Assembly: GCF_016461955.1 (NCBI RefSeq)
Contig: NZ_JADMNM010000006.1
Span: forward strand, 81,620-145,619
Direction: 5' to 3'
From: Qipengyuania sp. YIM B01966
Lineage (GTDB): Bacteria > Pseudomonadota > Alphaproteobacteria > Sphingomonadales > Sphingomonadaceae
Length of the DNA: 64,000 nucleotides
Every line of letters begins with the position of its first letter. Position 1 is the first letter of the stretch. The notes under the pieces are model-generated. The model did not search any database. It saw only the letters and a list, made by a program, of their open reading frames with translations, and was not told the origin of the DNA. The position numbers were made by a program, and so were the translations under genes. This document shows, in pieces, positions 24,701 to 32,828 of this stretch.

Positions 24701-24720
24701 GCCGCTCCGCAAGGGGCGGC
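24701..24720 (+). promoter_or_regulatory. Stable hairpin with GCAA tetraloop in the trcR leader
   Basis: GCCGCTCC, loop GCAA, GGGGCGGC: an 8-bp stem (one T-G wobble) closed by a GNRA tetraloop, ending 26 bases before the ATG and about 14 bases before the AGGAG ribosome site. The position, just ahead of the ribosome site, suggests a leader structure affecting translation or mRNA stability rather than a terminator. The rest of the gap 24550-24700 shows only a TTGCCG-N17-TAGGCC promoter-like pair. Confidence 0.5.
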
Positions 24721-24746
24721 CCTTATCGTATTCAGGAGATTCTTCG

Positions 24747-25451
24747 ATGGCCCAGCCCACCCCGCTGATGCCGCACGCGACCGCCACCTGGCTGGTCGAC
24801 AACACCGCCCTGAGCTTCGAGCAGATCGCCGAATTCTGTGGCATCCATATTCTCGAAGTGCAGGCCATGGCCGACGATCTGGCGAGCAGCAAATATACCG
24901 GCCGCGACCCGGTCCATGCCGGCGAACTGACGCAGGAAGAAATCGAGAAGGGTCAGGCCGATCCTTCCTATGCGCTGAAGATGCACAAGGCGCCGGTCGA
25001 GGTCACCCGCACCAAGGGGCCGCGTTACACGCCCGTTTCCAAGCGGCAGGACAAGCCCGACGGGATCGCGTGGATCATCCGCAATCACCCCGAGGTGTCG
25101 GATGCGCAGATTTCGAAGCTTATCGGCACCACCCGCACTACTATCACCGCGATCCGCGAACGCAGCCACTGGAACATCCAGAACATTCAGGCGAAAGATC
25201 CGGTGACGCTGGGCCTGTGCTCGCAGCGCGAGCTCGACGCGATTGTCGCCAAGGCGGCCAAGGCTGCGGGCACCGACGGGCAGAGCGCCGGCGCCGCCGA
25301 TACGACCGACCGCGACAGGCTGATCGAGGAATTGCGCGCCGAGCGCGAGGCGCAGGTCAAGGCGGCGTCTGATGCGGCGCAGCAGGCCGAAGCCGATGCC
25401 TGGCTCGAGAACAAGCGCGCGCAGGAAGCGGACGGGGCGGGCCAGGCCTGA
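24747..25451 (+). CDS. trcR: Cell-cycle transcriptional regulator TrcR (DUF1013)
   Basis: A 234-residue protein with the DUF1013 layout. ATWLVDNTALSFEQIAEFCG is an N-terminal helix-turn-helix-like segment. A second such segment reads ISKLIGTTRTTITAIRERSH, and VTLGLCSQRELD lies in the C-terminal part. The last 60 residues are Ala/Glu/Lys-rich and probably helical. The family is alphaproteobacterial and has been tied to cell-cycle transcription. An AGGAG site and an unusual leader hairpin precede the ATG. The gene is monocistronic by spacing. Confidence 0.85.
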   Translation: MAQPTPLMPHATATWLVDNTALSFEQIAEFCGIHILEVQAMADDLASSKYTGRDPVHAGELTQEEIEKGQADPSYALKMHKAPVEVTRTKGPRYTPVSKRQDKPDGIAWIIRNHPEVSDAQISKLIGTTRTTITAIRERSHWNIQNIQAKDPVTLGLCSQRELDAIVAKAAKAAGTDGQSAGAADTTDRDRLIEELRAEREAQVKAASDAAQQAEADAWLENKRAQEADGAGQA

Positions 25452-25520
25452 CCTCGGCGAAGCGGCGCCCGCCCCGGTGTGCCGCTTGATGCGCGGCGGG
25501 ACTTGCGCCATGGGGCTGAC

Positions 25521-27203
25521 ATGCCTGTAAATAATGGAGTTCCGCCGGCTGCTTCCTACGGCCATCCGTGTCCGTGGGACATGGGTTTTGCCCCTGTGCC
25601 GCTGCCGCAATTGCTGATCGAAAGCGTGCGGCGCACGCCCGATGCGCGCGCGTGCGATTTTATGGGCCGGCCCACCAGCTATGCCGCGATGCTGGGTCTG
25701 GCCGAGCGTTTCGCTGCCGGGCTCCAGGCGCATGGCATCGCCAAAGGGGACCGGGTCGGGCTCTATCTGCCCAATGTGCCGATCTATATCGCCGCCTATT
25801 ACGGGGCGATGCTGGCCGGGGCGACGGTGGTCAATTTCTCGCCGCTCTATACCGCCACCGAATTGAGCCATCAGGTGGCCGATTCGGGCACGCGGCTGCT
25901 GGTGACGCTCGACGTGCCGGCGCTGCTGCCCACTGCGCTCGAGGTGCTCGGTGCGTCGGCGCTGGAAACGCTCGTCGTTGGCAGCCTTGCCGCGCAATTG
26001 CCGAGCGTGAAGGGCTGGGCGCTGCGGATGCTCAAGCGCCGCGATCTGGCGCCGGTGCCCGCGCGCGCCGATGTGATCGCCTTCGACGCCTTCCTGCGCG
26101 CCGGGCCGCCGGCCCCGGTGGACATCGACCCCGAGGCCGACATCGCGCTGCTGCAATATACCGGCGGCACCACCGGCACGCCCAAGGGGGCGATGCTGAC
26201 GCACGCCAACCTTGCTGCCAATGCGCGGCAGGTCGATGCGATCGATCCGTTCGGCGCCGACGGTGACATCATCATGGCGGTGCTGCCATTCTTCCATGTC
26301 TTCGCCAATACCTGCGTGCTCAACCGCACGATCGCCAAGGGCGGCTGCATCGCGATGCTGCCGCGCTTCGATGCCGGGCAGACGCTGAAAGCGATCGGGC
26401 GGGTCAAGCCGACCGCATTTCCCGGCGTGCCGACGATGTATCAGGCGCTGCTCGACCATCCGGCGATCGGCAGCACCGATTTCTCCTCGCTCCGGGTGTG
26501 CGTGTCGGGCGGGGCAGGCCTGCCCGCGCCGGTGCGCGAAAAGTTCGAGGCGGTAAGCAGTGCGCGGCTGGTCGAAGGCTATGGCCTGACCGAGAGTTCG
26601 GGCGTGGTCTCGGTCAATCCCTATGAGGGGCGCCGCAAGCCGGGCACGATCGGCCAGGTGCTGCCGCAGACGCGCGTGCAATTGCGCGACAAGGAAGACG
26701 CCAACCGCCCCGCGCCCGAGGGCGAACCGGGCGAGCTGGTGGTGGCGGGGCCGCAGATCATGCGCGGTTACTGGAACCGGCCGGAAAGCGACGCCGATGC
26801 GTTCGTGATGATCGATGGCGAACGGTGGCTGCGCACCGGCGATATCGCGACGATCGACGAGGATGGTTTCATCGCCATCGTCGACCGCAGCAAGGACATG
26901 ATCGCGGTGGGCGGGTTCAAGGTCTTCCCGAGCCAGGTCGAAGCGGTGCTGGTCGAGCATCCATCGGTGAAGGAGGCGCTGGTGATCGGCGTGCCCGACG
27001 ATTATCGCGGCGAGGTGCCGCGCGCCTTCGTGGTCCGTCAGGCGGATGATGACACCGCGCCCGAAGCGATCGAGCAGTGGCTTAACGCCCGCCTCGGCAA
27101 GCATGAGCGGGTGTTCGGCCTGACGCTGCGCGACAGCCTGCCCAAGACGATGATCGGCAAGCTCGACCGCAAGGCGCTGCGCGAAGAGGTGCTCGGCGGC
27201 TGA
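25521..27203 (+). CDS. Long-chain fatty acyl-CoA ligase (FadD-like)
   Basis: A 560-residue adenylate-forming enzyme. Motifs in order: LQYTGGTTGTPKGAMLTHAN (P-loop), EGYGLTESSG, WLRTGDIATIDEDGF, IVDRSKDMIAVGGFKVFPS and, near the end, the lysine region PKTMIGKLDRKALRE. It activates a fatty acid with ATP and joins it to CoA in the cytosol or at the inner membrane. Chain length is not readable. The ATG at 25521 begins 70 bases after trcR. It converges on the M23 gene. Confidence 0.9.
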   Translation: MPVNNGVPPAASYGHPCPWDMGFAPVPLPQLLIESVRRTPDARACDFMGRPTSYAAMLGLAERFAAGLQAHGIAKGDRVGLYLPNVPIYIAAYYGAMLAGATVVNFSPLYTATELSHQVADSGTRLLVTLDVPALLPTALEVLGASALETLVVGSLAAQLPSVKGWALRMLKRRDLAPVPARADVIAFDAFLRAGPPAPVDIDPEADIALLQYTGGTTGTPKGAMLTHANLAANARQVDAIDPFGADGDIIMAVLPFFHVFANTCVLNRTIAKGGCIAMLPRFDAGQTLKAIGRVKPTAFPGVPTMYQALLDHPAIGSTDFSSLRVCVSGGAGLPAPVREKFEAVSSARLVEGYGLTESSGVVSVNPYEGRRKPGTIGQVLPQTRVQLRDKEDANRPAPEGEPGELVVAGPQIMRGYWNRPESDADAFVMIDGERWLRTGDIATIDEDGFIAIVDRSKDMIAVGGFKVFPSQVEAVLVEHPSVKEALVIGVPDDYRGEVPRAFVVRQADDDTAPEAIEQWLNARLGKHERVFGLTLRDSLPKTMIGKLDRKALREEVLGG

Positions 27204-27209
27204 TCCCAG

Positions 27210-27228
27210 TCGGCGAGCCGCCCGCCGA
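27210..27228. terminator. Possible bidirectional terminator between convergent genes
   Basis: TCGGCG and CGCCGA form a perfect 6-bp stem with a 7-base loop, exactly filling the gap between the acyl-CoA ligase stop and the convergent M23 stop. No long T-run is present on either strand. Confidence 0.35.
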
Positions 27229-28368
27229 TCAGTCTTCCAGCAGCCGCGCGCCGGCCTCGAGGAACGGGCGCGGATTGACCGCGCGGTCGTTCACCCGCAC
27301 TTCGAAATGGAGATGCGGCCCGGTCGATCGGCCGGTGCTGCCGATCGCGCCGATCACCGAGCCGGCGCTGACTTCCTGCCCGGCCCACGCGGCGAAGCGC
27401 GACATATGGGCGTAGCGGGTCAGCATCCCGTTGCCGTGCGTGATTTCGACGACATTGCCATAACCCGATTTGGTCCCGACGAAGCTGACCCGGCCCGCCG
27501 CCGCCGCATAGATCGGCGCGCCGTGCGGCCCGCGGAAATCGAGCCCGCTATGCATTGCGGTCGCGCCGGTGAACGGGTCGCGGCGCAGGCCGTAACTGGA
27601 ACTGACCATCTCGACATGGGCCGGGGCGACCTGCGGGATCGCCGCCAGCCCGCGATCCAGCGCGTCCATCCGCGCAAGGCTGCGGCCGAGCCGGGCAAAG
27701 CGCGGATCGATCGCACCGCTGCGCGCCGGCATCAGCGCTTCGAACGGGCCGCCCATCCCCTCGCGCGCGCTGGCAGCGATGGTGGCGGGGTTGAGGCCGA
27801 GTTGGCGGATGGCCTGCTCGCTATCGGCAATTTCCGATTCGGCATAGCGAGTCAGACGCGCGACCAGCGCCAATTGCCGGCGTTCAAGATCGATCAGCGC
27901 CGCGCCGCCGGGGGCCGCGCTGATGCGGCGAGTGGCGGTGACCGGCTCTGCCCGGTCGCTGGCGGCGTTGGCGGCGCTGTCGATGTCGGTTCCGCCGGCC
28001 AGCGCATCGGCCGGCAGCGCATCGACCACATTTTCAAGGAACTGCTGCCGCTGCGCCAGTTCGCGCGCGACGCTCGCCACATCCTGCCGGTAATCGCGCA
28101 CCTGTGCCCGGGCGGCTTCGACCTGCGCGGCTTCGGCAAGGACTACGGTGCGGCTCGCCTGCGTGGTGTAATGCGCCCAGCCGAGCGCGGCCATCGCCGC
28201 CACCCAGCTGACGATCAGCGCCAGCGCCAGGGCGGCCAGCCCGGCCTGCGCCCGGCTGGTCAGCTTGATGAAACGAACCTGGCCCCTCGAGCGATAGATA
28301 AACTCACGCTCGGGAAACCAGCGAAGAAGGCGGCCATTGCCAGTGGCGGCCGCAGATATTCTGCTCAA
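27229..28368 (-). CDS. Membrane-anchored M23 (LytM) peptidoglycan endopeptidase
   Basis: About 379 residues, probably starting at the TTG at 28368 (LSRISAAATGNGRLLRWFPE). One membrane segment (GLAALALALIVSWVAAMAAL) lies near residue 45, then a coiled-coil-like region, then the C-terminal M23 domain. Zinc ligands are intact: YGLRRDPFTG and MHSGLDFRG, then PHLHFEV. It should cut peptidoglycan crosslinks from an inner-membrane anchor. The frame remains open far upstream, antisense to proA, but no plausible start there fits the family. It is divergent from proA over a 225-base spacer holding the palindrome GGTTGCAACC (28416-28425). Confidence 0.82.
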   Translation of the reverse strand: MSRISAAATGNGRLLRWFPEREFIYRSRGQVRFIKLTSRAQAGLAALALALIVSWVAAMAALGWAHYTTQASRTVVLAEAAQVEAARAQVRDYRQDVASVARELAQRQQFLENVVDALPADALAGGTDIDSAANAASDRAEPVTATRRISAAPGGAALIDLERRQLALVARLTRYAESEIADSEQAIRQLGLNPATIAASAREGMGGPFEALMPARSGAIDPRFARLGRSLARMDALDRGLAAIPQVAPAHVEMVSSSYGLRRDPFTGATAMHSGLDFRGPHGAPIYAAAAGRVSFVGTKSGYGNVVEITHGNGMLTRYAHMSRFAAWAGQEVSAGSVIGAIGSTGRSTGPHLHFEVRVNDRAVNPRPFLEAGARLLED

Positions 28369-28593
28369 AACGACCCATCCCGTCGGTGCGATTCGGTGTT
28401 GGGCGGTCCGGTAACGGTTGCAACCAGACGGGTCGAATCGCGCAATGGCCAAAGCCGCCGAGTCGAGCGAGTCGCGCGGTGAATTGGTGAATCGGCGGTA
28501 AATATCTGCACCGCGCGGGAACCTAAGCGGCCGAAACGCTTTGTCGCGCTTTCGACTCGACCGCACGGCTCCTCGCCCGCTACCAGCGGTGCG

Positions 28594-29853
28594 ATGGGTG
28601 ACGAGGAGCATAGAGCCGCAATCGCGCACATGGCGGCCGAAGCGCGCGCGGCGCAGCGGCTGGTCGCGGCGATGGACGATGCAGCCAAGGCGGCGGCATT
28701 GAACAAGGCGGCGGCCGCGCTGCGCGAGGATGCGGCGCAGATTCTCGCCGCCAATGCCGACGATCTCGCGGCGGCGCAGGCCGCCGGATTGTCGCCCGCG
28801 CTGTGCGACCGCCTGCTGCTCGACGAGGCGCGGCTGGAAGGCGTCGCGGCAGCCGTCGAGCAGGTGGCGCGCCTGCCCGATCCGGTCGGCCAGGTGATCG
28901 ACCGCAGCGAGCGGCCCAACGGCCTTGCCCTGTCGCGGGTGCGAGTGCCGGTCGGGGTCGTCGGGATCATCTATGAAAGCCGGCCCAATGTGACGATCGA
29001 TGCCGCGGCGCTGGCCTTTCGCGCGGGCAATGCGGCGATCCTGCGCGGCGGCAGCGAGGCGGCAGGCTCGAACCGGGCGCTGCACGCGGCGTTCACGCGC
29101 GGGCTGACAAAAGCGGGCGCGGCCGCCGGGGCGGTGCAACTGGTGCCCGATCAGGACCGCGCGCTGGTCGGCGCGATGCTGGCGGCGGCCGGCGCGATCG
29201 ACATGATCATTCCGCGCGGCGGCAAGAACCTCGTCGCCCGCGTGCAGGCTGATGCGCGGGTGCCGGTGCTCGCCCATCTCGACGGCATCTGCCACACCTA
29301 TGTCCATGCCGCGGCCGACCCCGACATGGCGCGCGCGGTCGCGCTCAATGCCAAGCTGCGCCGCACCGGCATTTGCGGGGCGATGGAAACGCTGTTGATC
29401 GATGCGGGTTTTGCCGACGGCGCCGGGCTGGTGGGCGCGCTGATCAATGCGGGCTGCGAGCTGCGCGGTGACGGGCGCGCGCAGGCGCTCGACCCGCGCA
29501 TTATCCCCGCCAGCGCGGAGGATTGGGGCACCGAATATCTCGACGCCGTGCTGTCGGTCGCGGTGGTCGACGGGGTCGAAGCGGCGATGGCGCATATCGC
29601 GGCGCATGGATCGCAGCATACCGACGCCATCGTCACCGCCGATGCGGCGGTGGCCGAACGCTTTCTGGCCGAAGTGGATTCGGCGATCGTCATGGTCAAC
29701 GCGTCGAGCCAGTTTGCCGATGGCGGCGAGTTCGGGCTGGGCGCGGAAATCGGCATCGCCACCGGCCGGCTGCACGCGCGCGGCCCGGTCGCGCTGGAGG
29801 GACTCACGACCTATAAATGGCAGGTGCGCGGCAGCGGACAGATCCGCGCGTGA
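28594..29853 (+). CDS. proA: Gamma-glutamyl phosphate reductase
   Basis: A 419-residue ProA that reduces gamma-glutamyl phosphate to glutamate semialdehyde with NADPH, the second step of proline synthesis. Visible are RVPVGVVGIIYESRPNVTID, RGGSEAAGSN, the catalytic cysteine region KLRRTGICGAMETLL, and GRLHARGPVALEGLTTYKW at the end. The TGA overlaps the GTG of nadD (GTGA). It leads the conserved run proA-nadD-rsfS-rlmH-envC-ctpA. The partner proB is not in this window. Confidence 0.95.
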   Translation: MGDEEHRAAIAHMAAEARAAQRLVAAMDDAAKAAALNKAAAALREDAAQILAANADDLAAAQAAGLSPALCDRLLLDEARLEGVAAAVEQVARLPDPVGQVIDRSERPNGLALSRVRVPVGVVGIIYESRPNVTIDAAALAFRAGNAAILRGGSEAAGSNRALHAAFTRGLTKAGAAAGAVQLVPDQDRALVGAMLAAAGAIDMIIPRGGKNLVARVQADARVPVLAHLDGICHTYVHAAADPDMARAVALNAKLRRTGICGAMETLLIDAGFADGAGLVGALINAGCELRGDGRAQALDPRIIPASAEDWGTEYLDAVLSVAVVDGVEAAMAHIAAHGSQHTDAIVTADAAVAERFLAEVDSAIVMVNASSQFADGGEFGLGAEIGIATGRLHARGPVALEGLTTYKWQVRGSGQIRA

Positions 29854-30485
29854 TCACCACCGCGCTGCTCGGCGGCAGCTTCAACCCCGCGCATGGCGGC
29901 CACCGGCGGATCACCCGCTTCGCGCTGGACGCGCTGGGGCTGGACGAAGCGTGGTGGCTGGTCTCGCCCGGCAATCCGCTCAAGCCCGCCGCCGGCATGG
30001 CACCGCTCGCCGCGCGGGTCGCCAGCGCGCGCAATATCGCCCGCGGCGCCCCGATCCGCGTCACCGCGATCGAGCGCGAGCTTGGCACGCGCTATACCGT
30101 CGATACGCTGCGCGCGCTGGTGCGGCGCTATCCAGGGCGGCGGTTCATCTGGCTGATGGGGTCCGACAATCTCGCGCAGTTCGCCCGCTGGCGCGACTGG
30201 CGCGGGATCGCGCGGACCATGCCGATTGCCGTGATCGAGCGGCCGGGTTATGATGCCCGCGCCATCGGTGGCCCCGCGATGGCCTGGCTGCGGCCGCATA
30301 TCGTGCCTGCCGCCAGAATTCGCCGGGGCGAATGGAGCGTGCCCGCGCTGGTGATCCTGCGTTTCGATCCCGATCCGCGTTCGGCGACGGCCATCCGCCA
30401 GCGCGACCCCGATTGGGCCGCGCGCCATGCGACGGCCCGCCCGCGCGACGGGGTGACCCACCGGCTGATTGCGGGCCCGGCATGA
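29850..30485 (+). CDS. nadD: Nicotinate-nucleotide adenylyltransferase
   Basis: A 211-residue enzyme that makes deamido-NAD from nicotinate mononucleotide and ATP in the cytosol. It carries the nucleotidyltransferase signature ALLGGSFNPAHGGHRRITR with the HxGH element, and FIWLMGSDNLAQFARW. The C-terminal ISxTxIR signature is replaced by RSATAIRQR, a normal family variant. The GTG at 29850 overlaps the proA stop by 4 bases and places the family N-terminus (ITTALLGG) correctly. Confidence 0.93.
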   Translation: MITTALLGGSFNPAHGGHRRITRFALDALGLDEAWWLVSPGNPLKPAAGMAPLAARVASARNIARGAPIRVTAIERELGTRYTVDTLRALVRRYPGRRFIWLMGSDNLAQFARWRDWRGIARTMPIAVIERPGYDARAIGGPAMAWLRPHIVPAARIRRGEWSVPALVILRFDPDPRSATAIRQRDPDWAARHATARPRDGVTHRLIAGPA

Positions 30486-30548
30486 CCGCCCCGACAATCA
30501 TCTGCCGCGCGCCTTACAAAGTTCGCACAGGGAACCCATATTCCGCCC

Positions 30549-31034
30549 ATGAACCCGATTGCTGCCCGCCCGGCCACTGCCGGCTCTGCCCCCTCACATC
30601 TCGCCGCCATGGCTGATCCCGCCGCCACCCGCGAGGCGCGCTCGGCCGCGCTGCACGCACTGGTGATGCACCAGCTCGACGAGGATCAGGCACAGGATTG
30701 CGTTTCGATCCCGCTCGCCGGCAAGTCGAGCATTGCCGATCACATGGTCATCGCCTCGGGCCGCTCGACCCGGCAGGTGGCGGCGATGGCGCAGAAGCTG
30801 GCTGAACGGGTCAAGCAGGAAGGCTACGGCCCGGTCCGCCTGGAAGGGCTGCCCGCAGCCGATTGGGTGCTGATCGATGCCGGCGATGTCGTCGTCCACC
30901 TGTTCCGCCCAGAAGTCCGCAGTTTCTATAATCTTGAACGGATGTGGGGCTTTGAAGGCGGCGAGGATGGCGCAGCCCCCTCTGCTGGCGCGACGGCCGG
31001 CGTGGCGTCGGGGATTGCGGCCGGCTCGGCCTGA
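30549..31034 (+). CDS. rsfS: Ribosomal silencing factor RsfS
   Basis: A 161-residue DUF143 protein that binds ribosomal protein L14 and blocks subunit joining when nutrients run low. Core motifs are DCVSIPLAGKSSIADHMVIA, GRSTRQVAAMA, and ADWVLIDAGDVVVHLFRPE, then FYNLERMW. The first 20 residues are poorly conserved in the family, and an ATG at 30609 is an alternative start. The alanine-rich tail after the core is unusual but harmless-looking. It sits between nadD and rlmH as in many alphaproteobacteria. Confidence 0.93.
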   Translation: MNPIAARPATAGSAPSHLAAMADPAATREARSAALHALVMHQLDEDQAQDCVSIPLAGKSSIADHMVIASGRSTRQVAAMAQKLAERVKQEGYGPVRLEGLPAADWVLIDAGDVVVHLFRPEVRSFYNLERMWGFEGGEDGAAPSAGATAGVASGIAAGSA

Positions 31035-31042
31035 CGCTTCGC

Positions 31043-31462
31043 GTGCTGCTCCATATCGTCGCGCGCGGCAAGATCGCCCGCACGCCCGAAGGTGAGCTGG
31101 TCGAACGCTATCTCAAACGCATTGCCTGGCCCACGCGGCTGACCGAACTGCCCGAAACCGGCGGCCGGGTGCCCGAGCCGCTGGCGCCCGCCCGCACGGT
31201 GCTGCTCGACGAACGCGGCCGCAATCTGACCTCGGCGCAACTGGCCGACCAGCTTGGCCTGTGGCGCGACGGCGGCGTGCGCGAAACGCGCTTCGTGCTG
31301 GGCGCGGCGGACGGGCATTCGGCTGCCGCGCGTGACAGCGCCGACCTGCTGCTGGCCTTCGGCGCGGCGACCTGGCCGCATCTGCTCGCGCGGGCGATGC
31401 TGGCCGAACAGCTTTACCGCGCGACCACGATCATCGCCGGGCATCCCTATCACCGCGCCTGA
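31043..31462 (+). CDS. rlmH: 23S rRNA (pseudouridine-1915-N3)-methyltransferase RlmH
   Basis: A 139-residue SPOUT methyltransferase that methylates pseudouridine 1915 in helix 69 of 23S rRNA. Visible are the opening LLHIVARGKIARTPEGEL, VLLDERGRNLTSAQLA, the SAM-binding knot around FVLGAADGHS, and the C-terminal RAMLAEQLYRATTIIAGHPY followed by HR. GTG start at 31043, 8 bases after rsfS. It is followed 22 bases later by the EnvC-like gene. Confidence 0.94.
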   Translation: MLLHIVARGKIARTPEGELVERYLKRIAWPTRLTELPETGGRVPEPLAPARTVLLDERGRNLTSAQLADQLGLWRDGGVRETRFVLGAADGHSAAARDSADLLLAFGAATWPHLLARAMLAEQLYRATTIIAGHPYHRA

Positions 31463-31484
31463 AAATCGGGCACAAGAAGCTGCA

Positions 31485-32741
31485 ATGACGACGAGGCGGG
31501 AGAGGATCGGGGCGCGGGTTGCCGGGCCGGCGCTGGCGGCGCTGCTGCTGGCGGGCGGGCTGGCCGCTGCCGCTTCGGCCAGCCTTCCCGCTGCCGCCGC
31601 GCGGCCCTCGCCGGTGCTGCACAGCCCGGCCGAAACCCGCGCCGCGCTGGCTCAGGCGCAGGTACAGGCGCGCAATGCCGCCGCGCGCGCGCGCCAGCTT
31701 TCGGGGCAGGCCGAGGCTGCGGGGGCCGAGGCTGACCGCACTGCCGCCACGCTCGCCGCACTCGCCGCCGAGGTGCAGCAGGCCGAGGCCGAGATCGCTG
31801 CGGCTGAAGCGCGAATGGCGCTGATCGGCGGGCAGCGCGCCGCGCTCGCCGCCGATCTGGCCCGGCAGCAGGCACCGCTGATCAAGCTGACCGCGGCGCT
31901 GCAGAACATTGCCCGGCGCCCGGTGTTGCTTGCCGCGCTGCGGCCGGGGGACTTGCGCGAGACGGTCTATCTGCGCGCCGTGCTCGAAACCGCCGTACCG
32001 CATATGCGCCAGCGCACCGCCGCGCTTCAGCGCCAGCTCGACCGGGGCAAGGAGCTGGAGGCCCAAAGCCGCCATGCGCTCACCGCCTTGCGCGCCGGCG
32101 AAGCCAGCCTGGCTGAGCGCCGCCGCGCGCTGGCCGGTCTCGAGGCGCGTCAACGGTTTGCCGCCGCGGGCGTGCGTAGCAGCGCCGCGCGCGAGGCCGA
32201 GCGCGCTTTGGCGCTGTCGGAAGAGGCGCGCGATCTCGATGCGCTGGTCGGGCAATTGGGGCGCGATGCGGCGCTGCGCGCGCGGCTGGCGGCGCTGCCC
32301 GGCCCGGTCTTGCGCCCGGACCAAGGGGGTGCCGCGCCTGTCGTGGCGGCAGCGCCGACCGATGCACCAACCGGCGCGCCGGCCCGGTTCCAGCTACCGG
32401 TCGCCGGGCGCACGATCGCCGGTTTCGGCAACGTGGACGAGAGCGGACGGCGGACCAGCGGGCTCGCCCTCGCCCCGCGCGCCGGGGCGCAGGTGGTCGC
32501 GCCCGCCGGGGGGCGGATCGCCTTTGCCGGCCCCTATCGCGGCTATGGCCGGATCGTCATCATCGAACATGGCGGCGGCTGGGCGAGCCTCGTCACCGGG
32601 CTCGGCGAGACCCGCATGACGGTCGGTCAGAGCGTGGTGGCCGGCGCGCCGATCGGCCGGGCTGGCGGGCAGCGACCGGTGATCCGGCTGGAATTGCGGC
32701 AGGGCGCCACCCCGGTCGACCCGCTGCAGCATCTGCGCTGA
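31485..32741 (+). CDS. EnvC-like protein with degenerate LytM domain
   Basis: A 418-residue protein with a signal peptide, a long Ala/Gln/Glu-rich coiled coil (about residues 50-270) and a C-terminal LytM fold (about 305-415). The fold lacks the catalytic zinc ligands: the HxxxD region reads TSGLALAPRAG and the final HxH is replaced by IRLELRQG. This is the plan of EnvC/DipM-type activators, which switch on division amidases rather than cut peptidoglycan. The neighbourhood rlmH-envC-ctpA is typical. The start at 31485 (TTRRERIG) is the first ATG outside rlmH. Confidence 0.83.
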   Translation: MTTRRERIGARVAGPALAALLLAGGLAAAASASLPAAAARPSPVLHSPAETRAALAQAQVQARNAAARARQLSGQAEAAGAEADRTAATLAALAAEVQQAEAEIAAAEARMALIGGQRAALAADLARQQAPLIKLTAALQNIARRPVLLAALRPGDLRETVYLRAVLETAVPHMRQRTAALQRQLDRGKELEAQSRHALTALRAGEASLAERRRALAGLEARQRFAAAGVRSSAAREAERALALSEEARDLDALVGQLGRDAALRARLAALPGPVLRPDQGGAAPVVAAAPTDAPTGAPARFQLPVAGRTIAGFGNVDESGRRTSGLALAPRAGAQVVAPAGGRIAFAGPYRGYGRIVIIEHGGGWASLVTGLGETRMTVGQSVVAGAPIGRAGGQRPVIRLELRQGATPVDPLQHLR

Positions 32742-32828
32742 CCGGCGCATAAGCGACGCAGAAGGTTCCTCATCTTCCGTTCACCGCCGCGAACGGATAG
32801 AGAGGCGCGCGATGGAGATGACCCGCCG

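Noticed and set aside
24732..27104. A 790-codon minus-strand frame opposite trcR and the acyl-CoA ligase
   Set aside because: It spans two recognised genes in antisense and their spacer, with low-complexity His/Arg composition.
28369..29775. An upstream extension of the anchored M23 peptidase to 848 residues
   Set aside because: The extra part is antisense to proA and shows no family similarity; the family start fits the TTG at 28368.
32776..32797. A 7-bp inverted repeat in the ctpA leader
   Set aside because: An 8-base loop and no T-run; it could be chance, so it is mentioned only in the ctpA entry.
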